This document shows positions 1-9,192 of a DNA stretch of 64,000 nt, in pieces. Under the pieces are notes generated by a model, which saw only the letters and a program-made list of their open reading frames with translations, was not told the DNA's origin and did no database searches. This DNA comes from an uncultured Altererythrobacter sp. (GTDB lineage Bacteria; Pseudomonadota; Alphaproteobacteria; Sphingomonadales; Sphingomonadaceae): positions 38,085-102,084 of the forward strand of contig CAJXNC010000011.1 of the NCBI GenBank assembly GCA_913056125.1, written 5' to 3'. The number at the start of each line of letters is the position of its first letter. The stretch's first letter is position 1. Position numbers and translations under genes: made by a program.

Positions 1-640
1 TGCGGATTTCCACGCGGCGGTTCTGCGCGCGGCCCGCCTCGGTCGCATTGTCGGCGATCGGATAATCCTCGCCATAGCCGATCGTCTCGATACGGGCGCG
101 CGAAACGCCGCGCGAAACGAGGTAGTTGGCTACCGATTCGGCGCGGCGGCGCGACAGGTCCAGATTATACTGTGCGCTGCCGGTGGAATCGGTGTGGCCC
201 ATCACGTCGATCAGCGAGTTGGGATAGGTGATCATGCTCTGTGCAACATCGTCGAGCACTGCGCGCATGGCTGGACTGACGGTGGCCGAATCCACCGCGA
301 AGGTCACGTCGGGCAGGTTGACGAGGATGCCGTCACCTTCCGGCGTTTCGGTCACGTCGACGCCGGTGCCGGCGGTCACTTCCTCCAGCTCGCGGATCTG
401 CTCGTCCATGCGGTAACCGACATAGCCGCCAGCTGCGGCGCCGATGCCCGCACCGACGATACGGGCGGTCTTTCCGCCGATCAGGCCGCCCAGCAGGTAG
501 CCGAGACCAGCGCCGCCGACGCCGCCAATGGCGGTGCGCGAGACATAGCGTTCTCCGGTATTGGGATCGGTCACGCAGGCGCTGAGGCTTACCAGCGAAA
601 GTGCGGCGATGCTGGAGACGAAAATGCGGGATTTTGTCAT
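1..640 (-). CDS. OmpA-family outer-membrane lipoprotein (3' end outside window)
   Basis: Outer-membrane lipoprotein of the YiaD/Pal-like OmpA group, expected to anchor the outer membrane to peptidoglycan. The start ATG at 640 is preceded by AAGGA. A signal peptide ends in a lipobox LSLSAC with Cys22. A Gly/Ala-rich glycine-zipper stretch covers about residues 36-80. The OmpA peptidoglycan-binding domain follows, with GHTDSTG near 146-152 and the N-x-x-LS-x-x-RA signature after it. About 213 residues are inside the window and the stop codon lies off the left edge. It is divergent from the CNNM protein gene at 789. The family assignment is secure; the exact role is inferred. Confidence 0.9.
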   Translation of the reverse strand, partial: MTKSRIFVSSIAALSLVSLSACVTDPNTGERYVSRTAIGGVGGAGLGYLLGGLIGGKTARIVGAGIGAAAGGYVGYRMDEQIRELEEVTAGTGVDVTETPEGDGILVNLPDVTFAVDSATVSPAMRAVLDDVAQSMITYPNSLIDVMGHTDSTGSAQYNLDLSRRRAESVANYLVSRGVSRARIETIGYGEDYPIADNATEAGRAQNRRVEIR

Positions 641-788
641 GTGGGCTTGTCCTTCCTGCGGCCTTGCTATGGCACGTTTAATGAACGCTTGATGGCTGCT
701 CAAACGAACGAATGGCGCGCCTGTTCCGAAGCCGGCGCAAGCAATAGGCTTAGACAAGTTCGCCGAATCTGCTAGCGCCAACACTCCC

Positions 789-2081
789 ATGTCGCCTTTT
801 CCCTGGTTTGATCTTGCCATCCTGGCCGGGCTGATAATGCTCAATGGCGTTTTCGCCATGTCCGAACTGGCGATTGTCTCTGCCCGTACGGCGCGCTTGC
901 GCATGGCCGCTGAAGCCGGGTCGTCGAGCGCCCGCATTGCGCTGCAGCTGGCAGCGGAACCCGGCAAATTCCTCTCAACCGTGCAGATCGGGATCACGTT
1001 GATCGGTATCGTCGCGGGTGCCTATTCGGGTGCCACGCTGGGTGAGCCCATGGGTGAGCGGCTGACCTTCCTCGGCCTGAATCCCGCCTATGCCGAAGAT
1101 GCAGGCTTCGTGCTGGTGATCGTGCTGACCACCTATTTCAGCCTCGTGGTCGGTGAACTGGTTCCCAAGCAACTGGCCCTGCGCGCAGCCAACCCCATCG
1201 CCATGGTTATGGCGCGGCCGATGGCGCTGCTGGCGCGAATCGCGGCGCCATTCGTCTGGCTGCTCGATTCCTCCTCGAGCCTTGTCATGCGCCTGATCGG
1301 CGTGCGCCATCGCGGCGAGCACGGGCTCACCGCGGAGGAGATCCATATGATCTTTGCCGATGCCACGCGCACCGGCGTGCTCGAGGAACAGGAACGCGCC
1401 ATCCTTTCCGGCATCATGCGGCTCAACGACAAGCCCGTGCGCGAGCTCATGACGCCCCGCACGGAGATCGACTGGATCGATGCCAGCGCTGCCTGGAACG
1501 AGATCTGGGAGACCATCGTTGAAACACGCCATTCGCTCCTGCCGGTGGCCGAAGGCTCGCCCGACAAGGTGCTGGGCGTAATCAAGGTGCGCGAAGTGCT
1601 GGCGCTGCAACTGGCAGGCAGGCAGATCGACCTGCAGTCTCTGTTGCGCAAGGCCGAGGTCGTGCCGGACCAGCTCGACGCGATGGATGCGCTGCGCGTG
1701 TTGCAGCAATCGGGCGTGGGCATGGCCATGGTGCATGACGAATATGGTCATCTGGACGGGATCGTGACCCCGGCGGACCTGCTCGAAGCCATCGCCGGGA
1801 GCTTTGCCAGCCATCATGACGAAGGCGATGCGCCCATGCTGGTCGAGCGGGCGGACGGCTCCTTTCTCGTCTCGGGCGCCATGCCGGCCGATGCCCTCGC
1901 CGAACATCTCGGCATAGAGCTTCCCGAAGCCCGCGAATTCGCAACCGCCGCCGGCTATGTGTTGTGGGTTCTCAAGAAGCTGCCGCTCGAAGGCGAGCAT
2001 TTCGAGGAACAGGGCTGGCGTTTCGAAGTCGTCGATCTCGATGGCCGGCGAATCGACAAGTTGTTGGTGAGTAGCGTTTGA
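789..2081 (+). CDS. CNNM/CorC-HlyC family membrane protein (hemolysin-like)
   Basis: A 430-residue integral membrane protein with the three-part CNNM/TlyC layout: DUF21 transmembrane domain (about residues 1-190), a CBS-domain pair (about 200-330, including LMTPRTEIDWID and the second repeat ending VTPADLLEAI), and a C-terminal CorC_HlyC domain (about 345-425). Family members are linked to Mg2+/Co2+ homeostasis; the hemolysin label is historical. Length is normal for the family. It stands alone on the plus strand, opposite the OmpA-like gene. Confidence 0.9.
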   Translation: MSPFPWFDLAILAGLIMLNGVFAMSELAIVSARTARLRMAAEAGSSSARIALQLAAEPGKFLSTVQIGITLIGIVAGAYSGATLGEPMGERLTFLGLNPAYAEDAGFVLVIVLTTYFSLVVGELVPKQLALRAANPIAMVMARPMALLARIAAPFVWLLDSSSSLVMRLIGVRHRGEHGLTAEEIHMIFADATRTGVLEEQERAILSGIMRLNDKPVRELMTPRTEIDWIDASAAWNEIWETIVETRHSLLPVAEGSPDKVLGVIKVREVLALQLAGRQIDLQSLLRKAEVVPDQLDAMDALRVLQQSGVGMAMVHDEYGHLDGIVTPADLLEAIAGSFASHHDEGDAPMLVERADGSFLVSGAMPADALAEHLGIELPEAREFATAAGYVLWVLKKLPLEGEHFEEQGWRFEVVDLDGRRIDKLLVSSV

Positions 2082-2225
2082 GTGCGCACCCCCATCCGGG
2101 GGCGCTTTCCACGGTGCTGTTCCCTCCGTCTTTCGGACTGCGGGGCACCTGCGGGCGGGCGGTCGCGGCCCGGACTGCTCCGATTCAGAAATTTCAGAGC
2201 GGACATCGGCTCCGTAGGGGCCGCC

Positions 2226-2246
2226 AGGCCGACTGGCCGCCCGCAG
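2226..2246. repeat. Dispersed intergenic repeat, copy A
   Basis: The 21-base core AGGCCGACTGGCCGCCCGCAG lies between two convergent genes. It matches copies at 10411-10432 (inverse orientation) and 41824-41844 with a few changes. Each copy lies outside coding sequence in a G+C-rich palindromic setting. Nothing else recognisable lies between 2082 and 2300. Confidence 0.6.
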
Positions 2247-2300
2247 CTTGCCTGCGCATCTAGCGAGGACGAACGCGCGGATGCGCGTTCGAAATGAAAA

Positions 2301-2714
2301 TCAGCCCGGTATTACGGCCCTTGCGGCCTGTCCGTCGCCTTCGGGCGCGGCAATGATCGCCTGCGTCGTGGTGCCCTTGTCCACCGTATAGGTGTAGACG
2401 TCGCCCACGGTTGAGCGGATCCCGATCTCGGGGTCACCCGCCTGGTCGAGCGCCGAGGTTTCCACCGCGCTGCGAGCTGCCGGGCCGCCGAACAGGGCTT
2501 CAAGCGCCTGCTGCGCGGCAGTGCCTTCAGCCGGGCGCGGGGCGCCGGGAGCAGGGGGAACGAGTTCGAAATCGGGCGGGATCACCAGGGGTGCCTGGCG
2601 CTGCACGGCAAACTCGTCGGGTCGCTCGCGGCTCGAGATCAGGCCGCCGCCGCCACAGGCCGACAACAGTGCCGCAGTGCCGACAACAAGGGTAATCCGG
2701 GTGAAATTGCGCAT
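2301..2714 (-). CDS. DUF3035-type lipoprotein
   Basis: A 137-residue lipoprotein: signal peptide with LLSAC giving a lipidated Cys20, then a short region starting with the stretch PLVIPPDFELVPP that is typical of DUF3035 proteins of alphaproteobacteria. Members are thought to associate with outer-membrane assembly, but the function here is not shown. I chose the ATG at 2714 because it begins the hydrophobic signal sequence; upstream codons in frame look like lspA shadow. It is the last gene of the gpmA-to-DUF3035 series, 28 bases after lspA. Confidence 0.75.
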   Translation of the reverse strand: MRNFTRITLVVGTAALLSACGGGGLISSRERPDEFAVQRQAPLVIPPDFELVPPAPGAPRPAEGTAAQQALEALFGGPAARSAVETSALDQAGDPEIGIRSTVGDVYTYTVDKGTTTQAIIAAPEGDGQAARAVIPG

Positions 2715-2742
2715 TCGATAAATCTCCGCGGGTCTGGACCGC

Positions 2743-3255
2743 TCAGGTTTCGTCCTGCTCTGTGGCTGGTTTCTCGCGCATGAACAAGGCGCGGGCAAGG
2801 AGAATCACCACACCGATGGTGATCGCGGCATCTGCCACGTTGAAAATCAGGAAAGGCCTGAAGCTGCCAATATGGAAATCGGCAAAGTCGATTACATAGC
2901 CATAGAGGAAGCGATCGCGGATATTGCCGAGCGCCCCACCGAGAATCAGGGACAGGGCAAGGATGTCGCCCAGCTGCTTCTCGCGCATCATCCACACCAG
3001 CACGACCAGGGCGATCGCCGCGGTGACCGCCACGAGTCCCCAGCGCATTTCCATGCTGGTTGCCTCGAACATGCCGAGCGAGACGCCGTAATTGTTGGTG
3101 CGGGTGAAATCGAAGAAGGGCAGCAGCGGATAGTGATCACCCGGCGTTCGCAATTCGAGCACTTCGACCACGAAATGCTTTACCGCCTGGTCGACCGCGA
3201 ACAGGATCGCGGCAATTCCGAGGCCGATCAGGCGATTGCGGGTGAGGAATCTCAC
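2743..3255 (-). CDS. lspA: Lipoprotein signal peptidase (signal peptidase II)
   Basis: A 170-residue inner-membrane aspartyl protease that cleaves prolipoproteins after lipidation. It shows the family signatures: VDQAVK near residue 21, NNYGVSLG, GGALGNIRDR with the first catalytic Asp region, and FNVADAAI with the second. Four hydrophobic segments are visible. The start is a GTG at 3255 whose last two bases are shared with the ileS stop codon (GTGA overlap), which argues for translational coupling. Its substrates probably include the DUF3035 lipoprotein encoded next. Confidence 0.93.
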   Translation of the reverse strand: MRFLTRNRLIGLGIAAILFAVDQAVKHFVVEVLELRTPGDHYPLLPFFDFTRTNNYGVSLGMFEATSMEMRWGLVAVTAAIALVVLVWMMREKQLGDILALSLILGGALGNIRDRFLYGYVIDFADFHIGSFRPFLIFNVADAAITIGVVILLARALFMREKPATEQDET

Positions 3256-6137
3256 GAGGCGGCGTCCAGCCGCGCCACGACTTCGTCGCAACGGCCACAC
3301 AGCGCGCCGTCTTCCTCGACTTCGGGGAGCAAGCGCCAGCAACGGCCGCATTTGTGGTCATCGCTCTTGGTCACGCTCACGCCGTCGCTCTCGACAATGG
3401 TGACGGGTCCGCTGATGAACAGTTCGGCCATTTCCACGTTGGAGAAGCTGTCCGGAACCGGGCCGGCGGGCACGGCAACCTTGGCTTCCAGGCTGGATCG
3501 GATTGTCTTTTCGCGGCGCAGGGGCTCGATCGCCTCGGTCACTTCCTCGCGCAGTTCCCGCAGGGCATTCCAGCGGGACTGATCCACGCTGGCTGGGGGA
3601 ATTTCGGGCCATTCAAGCAGGTGCACGCTGCCCGCGTCGGGGTAGCGCGTGCTCCAGACCTCTTCCGAAGTGAACACCAGTACCGGTGCGGCATAGCGCA
3701 CCAGCGCGTGGAACAGCGTGTCGAGGACGGTGCGATAGGCGCGGCGCTTCGGGTCGCCCGGATGATCGCAATAGAGCGAGTCCTTGCGGATATCGAAGAA
3801 GAAGGCCGACAGGTCCTCATTGCAGAAATCGACCAGCGCTCTCGTGTAGGCGTTGAAGTCGAAATCATTGACGGCCTGCTTCAGCTTGGCGTCGAGCTCG
3901 CCGAGCAGTGCCAGCATATAGCGCTCGAGCTCGGGCATGTCCTCGACCGGGAGCTTCTCTGCCTCGTCGAATTCGCCCAGCGCACCCAACATGTAGCGGA
4001 AGGTGTTGCGCAGGCGGCGATACTGGTCGGCCACGCCCTTGAGGATTTCGGGACCGATGCGGTGGTCCTCGGTGAAATCGACCGATAGCGCCCACAACCG
4101 GATGATGTCGGCGCCATATTCCTCCATCACCTTGAGCGGATCGACCGTATTGCCGATCGACTTGGACATCTTGCGCCCGTCTGCCGCCATGGTGAAGCCG
4201 TGGGTCAGCACCGCCTTGTAGGGCGCATGGCCGCGCGTCGCGCAGCTTTCGAGCAGCGAGGACTGGAACCAGCCGCGATGCTGGTCCGATCCTTCGAGGT
4301 AGAGGTCCGCCGGGCTGCTCAGTTCGGGCCAGTTGTCGCTTTCGAGCACGAAGGCGTGGGTTGAACCGGAATCGAACCACACGTCGAGGATGTCGGTGAT
4401 GCGCTCGTAATCCTCGGCCGCATATTCGTTGCCAAGCAGTTCCTGTGCACTCGCGTCGGACCAGGCATCGACGCCCTTTTCACGAACTGCCTCGACAATG
4501 CGCTGGTTGACCTTGGCATCGACGAGGTATTCGCCCGTCTCGCGGTGGACGAAGAGCGTGATCGGCACGCCCCAGGCACGCTGGCGCGAGAGTACCCAGT
4601 CGGGCCGCCCTTCTACCATGGAGCCGATCCGGTTGCGGCCCTTTTCGGGAACGAACCGCGTGTCCTTCAGGGCATTGAGAGCTGTCTCGCGCAAGGTCGC
4701 GGTATCGCTGGCATCCACACTCATCGCCACCGCGCCGCCAATGCCATCGGGCACGGCTACAGGGTAATCGAAAGGCGCCATCGGCTTGTCCATCGGCACG
4801 AACCATTGCGGCGTGCAGCGGAAAATGACCTTGGCCTTCGAGCGCCAGCTATGTGGATAAGAGTGTTGATAATCTGCGGATGCGCTGAGCAAGGCTCCTG
4901 CTTCCTTGAGGTCGCTGCAGATCGGCCCGTCGGGCGCATTGAAATTCGGATTGATGACCGAACGGCGGCGCTCGTCATCCCCGCCGAGCCAGAGCCAGTC
5001 ATCCTTGTAGACGCCGCCCGCATCAACGACGAATTTGGGGTTGATGCCATGCGCCTTGCACAGTTCGAAGTCGTCTTCGCCGTGGTCGGGCGCCATGTGC
5101 ACGAGGCCGGTGCCGCTTTCGGTGGTGACGAAGTCACCGGGCAGCAAAGGACGCGGCTCGGCATAGAAACCGCCGAGATGGTGCATCGGGTGGCGAGCCA
5201 CTGTGCCGGCGAGTTCCGAGCCTTTGAACGTCTTTCCGAAATGCTCAAGGTGTTCGCTGGGATGGGCTGCGTGAAAGCGCTCTATGAACGCCTCAACCAA
5301 AGTCTTGGCAACGAGGAAATTCCGGTTCGTGCCGCCCCATTCGACGATCGCATACTCAACATCCGGCCCATAGGCCAAGGCTTGGTTGACCGGGATGGTC
5401 CAGGGCGTGGTGGTCCAGATCACCGCATGCGCACCGACCAGTTCCTTGATTGGGCTTTCGGTGATCTCGAACGCCACGTCGATCTGGGTCGAGACGATAT
5501 CTTCGTATTCGACTTCGGCCTCTGCCAAAGCAGTCTTCTCGACCGGGCTCCACATGACCGGCTTGGCGCCGCGATAGAGCTGGCCGCTTTCGGCAAACTT
5601 CAGCAGCTCGGCAACGATGGTCGCCTCGGCCTCTGGCGCCATGGTGAGATAGGGCTTGTCCCAGTTCCCGGTCACGCCGAGGCGCTGGAACTGTTCCTTC
5701 TGCACTTCGACCCAATGCGCGGCATAGTCGCGGCATTCCTGGCGGAATTGTTCGGCCGGAACCTCATCCTTGTTGATCTTGCGCTTGCGGTATTTCTCTT
5801 CGACCTTCCATTCGATCGGCAGGCCGTGGCAGTCCCAGCCGGGAACGTAGGGCGCATCCTTGCCCAGCAGCGTCTGCGTGCGGACGACGGCGTCCTTCAG
5901 CACCTTGTTCAGCGCATGGCCGATATGGATATCGCCATTGGCATAGGGCGGACCGTCATGGAGGATGAATTTCTCACGGCCCGCGCGTGCCTCGCGCAGC
6001 TGCCGGTAGACCTGCTCTTCCTGCCAGCGCGCAAGAATGCCCGGCTCCTTCTGCGGAAGGCCGGCCTTCATGGGGAAATCGGTCTTCGGCAGGAAGACGG
6101 TGTCCCGGTAATCGCGCTTGCTTTCAGTCTCGCTCAT
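3252..6137 (-). CDS. ileS: Isoleucyl-tRNA synthetase
   Basis: Cytoplasmic class I synthetase of 961 residues charging tRNA-Ile. The ATP-binding HIGH motif is at residues 71-74, inside GDIHIGHAL, and a KMSKS motif follows DGR in the Rossmann half (DGRKMSKSIGNTVDP). The CP1 editing region lies between them. The C-terminus carries the zinc-binding pairs CGRC...CGRC of the bacterial type. Length is typical. It lies 59 bases after ribF and overlaps lspA by 3 bases; the ribF-ileS-lspA order is widespread in proteobacteria. Confidence 0.98.
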   Translation of the reverse strand: MSETESKRDYRDTVFLPKTDFPMKAGLPQKEPGILARWQEEQVYRQLREARAGREKFILHDGPPYANGDIHIGHALNKVLKDAVVRTQTLLGKDAPYVPGWDCHGLPIEWKVEEKYRKRKINKDEVPAEQFRQECRDYAAHWVEVQKEQFQRLGVTGNWDKPYLTMAPEAEATIVAELLKFAESGQLYRGAKPVMWSPVEKTALAEAEVEYEDIVSTQIDVAFEITESPIKELVGAHAVIWTTTPWTIPVNQALAYGPDVEYAIVEWGGTNRNFLVAKTLVEAFIERFHAAHPSEHLEHFGKTFKGSELAGTVARHPMHHLGGFYAEPRPLLPGDFVTTESGTGLVHMAPDHGEDDFELCKAHGINPKFVVDAGGVYKDDWLWLGGDDERRRSVINPNFNAPDGPICSDLKEAGALLSASADYQHSYPHSWRSKAKVIFRCTPQWFVPMDKPMAPFDYPVAVPDGIGGAVAMSVDASDTATLRETALNALKDTRFVPEKGRNRIGSMVEGRPDWVLSRQRAWGVPITLFVHRETGEYLVDAKVNQRIVEAVREKGVDAWSDASAQELLGNEYAAEDYERITDILDVWFDSGSTHAFVLESDNWPELSSPADLYLEGSDQHRGWFQSSLLESCATRGHAPYKAVLTHGFTMAADGRKMSKSIGNTVDPLKVMEEYGADIIRLWALSVDFTEDHRIGPEILKGVADQYRRLRNTFRYMLGALGEFDEAEKLPVEDMPELERYMLALLGELDAKLKQAVNDFDFNAYTRALVDFCNEDLSAFFFDIRKDSLYCDHPGDPKRRAYRTVLDTLFHALVRYAAPVLVFTSEEVWSTRYPDAGSVHLLEWPEIPPASVDQSRWNALRELREEVTEAIEPLRREKTIRSSLEAKVAVPAGPVPDSFSNVEMAELFISGPVTIVESDGVSVTKSDDHKCGRCWRLLPEVEEDGALCGRCDEVVARLDAAS

Positions 6138-6196
6138 GATCGCGCGCGCTTAGGCGAGAACGGGCATTGCGGCAACAGGCGAAGGCGCCTGTCGGC

Positions 6197-7120
6197 CTAT
6201 CCCAGCAAGCGCCTTGCCTCCTCGCAATCGCGCGTCATCTGCGCCACCAGCTGGTCCATGTTCTCGAAGCGGGCTTCGGGACGAAGGAAATGGCGCAATT
6301 CCACCTCCACTTCCTGGCCGTAGAGATCGCCCTCGAAATCGAAGAAATAGGGCTCGAGCAATTCGATTGGCGGATCGAAGCTGGGCCGCACGCCGAGATT
6401 GGCTGCGCCCATGAGCTCCCGCCCGGTCGCGAGCACGCGGCCGGTGACCGCGTAGATGCCGAAACGCGGGCGCAGGTAGGAGCCGAGCTCCATGTTTGCC
6501 GTGGGAAAACCGATCTGGCGGCCGCGCTTGTCGCCGTGGATGACGGTGCCGCGCATGGCGAAGGGGCGGGTGAGCAGGGCTGCGGCGACATCGCATTCGC
6601 CCGCCTTCAGCGCATCGCGGATGCGGCTGGAGGAGACGACCTGCCCGCCTGCCTTGACCGGGCCGACCTGCCTTGCCTCTATTCCGCAGCTTGCACCGAC
6701 ATCGCGCAGGACTTGCGTATTGCCGCCGCGATCCTTGCCGAAGGTGAAGTCCTCGCCCGTCACCACGCCGCATGCACCAAGGTGCTCGCCCAGCAGGATG
6801 CGGATGAAGTCCTCGGCCGTCATGGCCGCGAGCTCGTCATCGAAGTCGAAGACCAGCATGGCGTCTGCCCCGGCTTCGGTGAACAATTCTTCGCGCTGGT
6901 CGAGGCTGGTCAGGCGGAAGGGCGGCACGTGCGGCGCGAAATGGCGCACCGGATGGGGGTCGAAGGTCGCCACCAGCACGGGACGGCTTGCGGACTTTGC
7001 CCACTCCACCGCTTCGGCGACGACTTTCTGGTGGCCGAGATGGAACCCGTCAAAATTGCCCAGGGCGATGACCGCGCCGCGCAGACGTTCGGGCAGGGGA
7101 TCGCGATGGCTCAGCCTCAT
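6197..7120 (-). CDS. ribF: Bifunctional riboflavin kinase / FAD synthetase
   Basis: A 307-residue enzyme making FMN from riboflavin and then FAD. The N-terminal nucleotidyltransferase shows GNFDGFHLGHQ, the (H/x)IGH-like nucleotide-binding site. The C-terminal riboflavin kinase domain begins near residue 180, with GDKRGRQIGFPTANM and the later NLGVRPSF. The ATG at 7120 overlaps the folA stop (ATGA); longer in-frame versions would run deep into folA and lack the family's N-terminus. Confidence 0.96.
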   Translation of the reverse strand: MRLSHRDPLPERLRGAVIALGNFDGFHLGHQKVVAEAVEWAKSASRPVLVATFDPHPVRHFAPHVPPFRLTSLDQREELFTEAGADAMLVFDFDDELAAMTAEDFIRILLGEHLGACGVVTGEDFTFGKDRGGNTQVLRDVGASCGIEARQVGPVKAGGQVVSSSRIRDALKAGECDVAAALLTRPFAMRGTVIHGDKRGRQIGFPTANMELGSYLRPRFGIYAVTGRVLATGRELMGAANLGVRPSFDPPIELLEPYFFDFEGDLYGQEVEVELRHFLRPEARFENMDQLVAQMTRDCEEARRLLG

Positions 7121-7623
7121 GCGGCGCCTTGCCGCAGATAGGTCACGAAGTGATAGGCGGGCTGGTCGCCTTCTGCATGGTGCCGTTCGCGCACGGATTC
7201 GACCCATTCCTCGCCCAGATGCGGGACATGCGTGTCGCCGTGATAGTCCTGCTGGATCTCGGTGACTTCGACGCGGTGTGCCAGCGGCAGGAATTGCGCA
7301 TAGGTCTCCGCCCCGCCGACAATGGCAATCTGGCCGCTGTCATTGCCATGCATGGCAAGATCGAGCGCTTCGCCGACCGAGCGCACCACTTCGGCCTGCG
7401 GGCCGCTCCAGCCCGGATCGCGCGTCATGACGATATGGCGCCTGCCGGGCAGCGGCCTGCCGAAGCTTTCATAGGTTTTGCGGCCCATCACCATCGGATG
7501 ACCCATGGTCAGCGCCTTGAAGCGCTTGAGGTCTTCCGAAAGGTGCCACGGCATGGTGCCGTCCTTGCCGATCGTGCCATTGAGGGCGCGGGCATAGATG
7601 AGGAAGATTTCGGGCTCTCCCAT
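7117..7623 (-). CDS. folA: Dihydrofolate reductase
   Basis: A 168-residue cytoplasmic enzyme reducing dihydrofolate with NADPH. The N-terminus FLIYARALNGTIGKDGTMPWHL contains the substrate-loop region with the conserved PWHL. KTYESFGRPLPGR and the IVGGAETY segment form the cofactor site. It begins 3 bases after purK ends and overlaps ribF by 4 bases. An unusual residue is Tyr at position 10, where many homologues have Val/Ala; this is still within family variation. Confidence 0.95.
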   Translation of the reverse strand: MGEPEIFLIYARALNGTIGKDGTMPWHLSEDLKRFKALTMGHPMVMGRKTYESFGRPLPGRRHIVMTRDPGWSGPQAEVVRSVGEALDLAMHGNDSGQIAIVGGAETYAQFLPLAHRVEVTEIQQDYHGDTHVPHLGEEWVESVRERHHAEGDQPAYHFVTYLRQGAA

Positions 7624-7626
7624 GCC

Positions 7627-8688
7627 TCAGCCCACGCGCGTGATGTGGCCCATCTTGCGCCCTTCGCGCGCCTCGGCCTTGCCGTAGAGATGGAGATGCG
7701 CCTTTGGATCGGAGAGGTGGGCCTTCACGTCGAGCGCAACTTCACCGATGAGGTTGTCCATTACGATCGTCCCGGCGACGCTGGACGTATCGCCCAGGGG
7801 CTGGCCAACAATGGCGCGGACATGGTTCTCGAACTGGCTCGTGACCGCGCCCTCAATGCTCCAATGGCCCGAATTGTGGACGCGCGGCGCCATCTCGTTG
7901 AACACCGGCCCGTCCTTCGTGGCGAAGAATTCGAGCGTCAGCACGCCAATATAGCCCAGCGCATCTGCAGCCTGCTTGGCCAGTGCGCGCGCTGCCTCGA
8001 CCTGCTGGCCGATAATGGCCGGTGCCGGCAGTACGCTATGTGCAAGGATGCCGCCTTCATGCGTGTTATGCGTCGAATCCCAGAAACGCACCTCGCCATT
8101 GCGGGCGCGCACGAGGATCACCGAGAACTCGCATTCGAAGTCGACAAAGCCTTCATAGACGAGGCCGCTGGCGGGCACGGAGACGTCATCCGGCACGGCA
8201 TCATCGACTTTCCACTGGCCCTTGCCGTCATAGCCGTCGCGCCGCGTCTTGAGGATGCCGGGCTTGCCGATCTGGGCAATCGCTTCGCCGATCTCCGCCG
8301 CGCGGTCGATCCCGCAAAAGGGCGCGGGCGTGCCGCCAAGCTCGGCAATGAAGCGCTTTTCGCTCAGCCGGTCCTGCGCGACTTCGAGGGCGCGCGGTCC
8401 GGGGGCGAGCTTGTGGTCGGGAATCGGATCGAGCGCGTGGACGGGCACATTCTCGAACTCATAGGTGACGACATCGCAGGAAGCAGTGAAGGCGCGCATA
8501 GCCTCGGCATCGTCCCACGCCGCGCTGGTGAAATGCGCTGAGACCTCCGCCGCCACGCTTTCCGCCTCCGGCGCGAAGATATGGCACTTATAGCCAAGCT
8601 GCGCGGCTGCCATGGCGATCATCCGACCGAGCTGCCCGCCGCCGAGAATCCCGATCGTCGCGCCTGCAGGGAGGGCCTTGAAGCTCAT
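7627..8688 (-). CDS. purK: N5-carboxyaminoimidazole ribonucleotide synthase
   Basis: A 353-residue ATP-grasp enzyme that carboxylates AIR to N5-CAIR in purine synthesis. The N-terminal preATP-grasp fold starts GATIGILGGGQLGRM (residues 9-23). The central ATP-grasp domain includes KTRRDGYDGKGQW and EFFATKDG, and NEMAPRVHNSGHW is the conserved Mg/ATP signature. It lies 13 bases after purE, the enzyme that uses its product. Confidence 0.97.
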   Translation of the reverse strand: MSFKALPAGATIGILGGGQLGRMIAMAAAQLGYKCHIFAPEAESVAAEVSAHFTSAAWDDAEAMRAFTASCDVVTYEFENVPVHALDPIPDHKLAPGPRALEVAQDRLSEKRFIAELGGTPAPFCGIDRAAEIGEAIAQIGKPGILKTRRDGYDGKGQWKVDDAVPDDVSVPASGLVYEGFVDFECEFSVILVRARNGEVRFWDSTHNTHEGGILAHSVLPAPAIIGQQVEAARALAKQAADALGYIGVLTLEFFATKDGPVFNEMAPRVHNSGHWSIEGAVTSQFENHVRAIVGQPLGDTSSVAGTIVMDNLIGEVALDVKAHLSDPKAHLHLYGKAEAREGRKMGHITRVG

Positions 8689-8701
8689 TGCCCGTCCAGT
8701 C

Positions 8702-9187
8702 CTATTCGTCAGAAGGCGTCTGGGCCACGGCGTCGGTTTGCGCAGCGCGCCACTCCTGGAGCCTCACCGACAAGTCAGGATCCGAGAGCGCGAGGATCGA
8801 TGCGGCCATCAGGCCGGCATTGGTCGCCCCTGCCTCGCCAATGGCCAGCGTCCCGACCGGCACGCCGGCGGGCATCTGCACGATGGAAAGCAGGCTGTCC
8901 TGGCCCGAAAGTGCGCGGCTCTTCACCGGTACGCCGAGCACGGGCAGGTGCGTCAGCGCCGCGACCATGCCCGGGAGGTGCGCGGCGCCGCCGGCGCCGG
9001 CAATGATGACCTTGAAGCCTTCAGCCTCCGCGCCCTTTCCGAAAGCGTGCAGCCTGTCTGGCGTGCGATGGGCGGAAACGATGCGGTCGTCATGCGCGAC
9101 GCCAAGCTGGTCGAGCACCTTGGCGGCGCATTTCATGGTCGACCAGTCGGACTGGCTGCCCATGATGATTGCTACTGGCGCGGACAT
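8702..9187 (-). CDS. purE: N5-carboxyaminoimidazole ribonucleotide mutase
   Basis: A 161-residue class I PurE that rearranges N5-CAIR to CAIR. The active-site stretch IIMGSQSDW is at residues 7-15, followed by SAHRTPDRL and [11 protein letters not shown], all diagnostic. Length is typical. It is followed by purK and preceded by gpmA with only 5 bases between, so it belongs to the same transcript. Confidence 0.97.
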   Translation of the reverse strand: MSAPVAIIMGSQSDWSTMKCAAKVLDQLGVAHDDRIVSAHRTPDRLHAFGKGAEAEGFKVIIAGAGGAAHLPGMVAALTHLPVLGVPVKSRALSGQDSLLSIVQMPAGVPVGTLAIGEAGATNAGLMAASILALSDPDLSVRLQEWRAAQTDAVAQTPSDE

Positions 9188-9192
9188 CTCTC

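Noticed and set aside
4545..6323. A 592-codon open frame opposite ileS
   Set aside because: It lies wholly opposite ileS and is a shadow of it; the antisense protein shows no family pattern.
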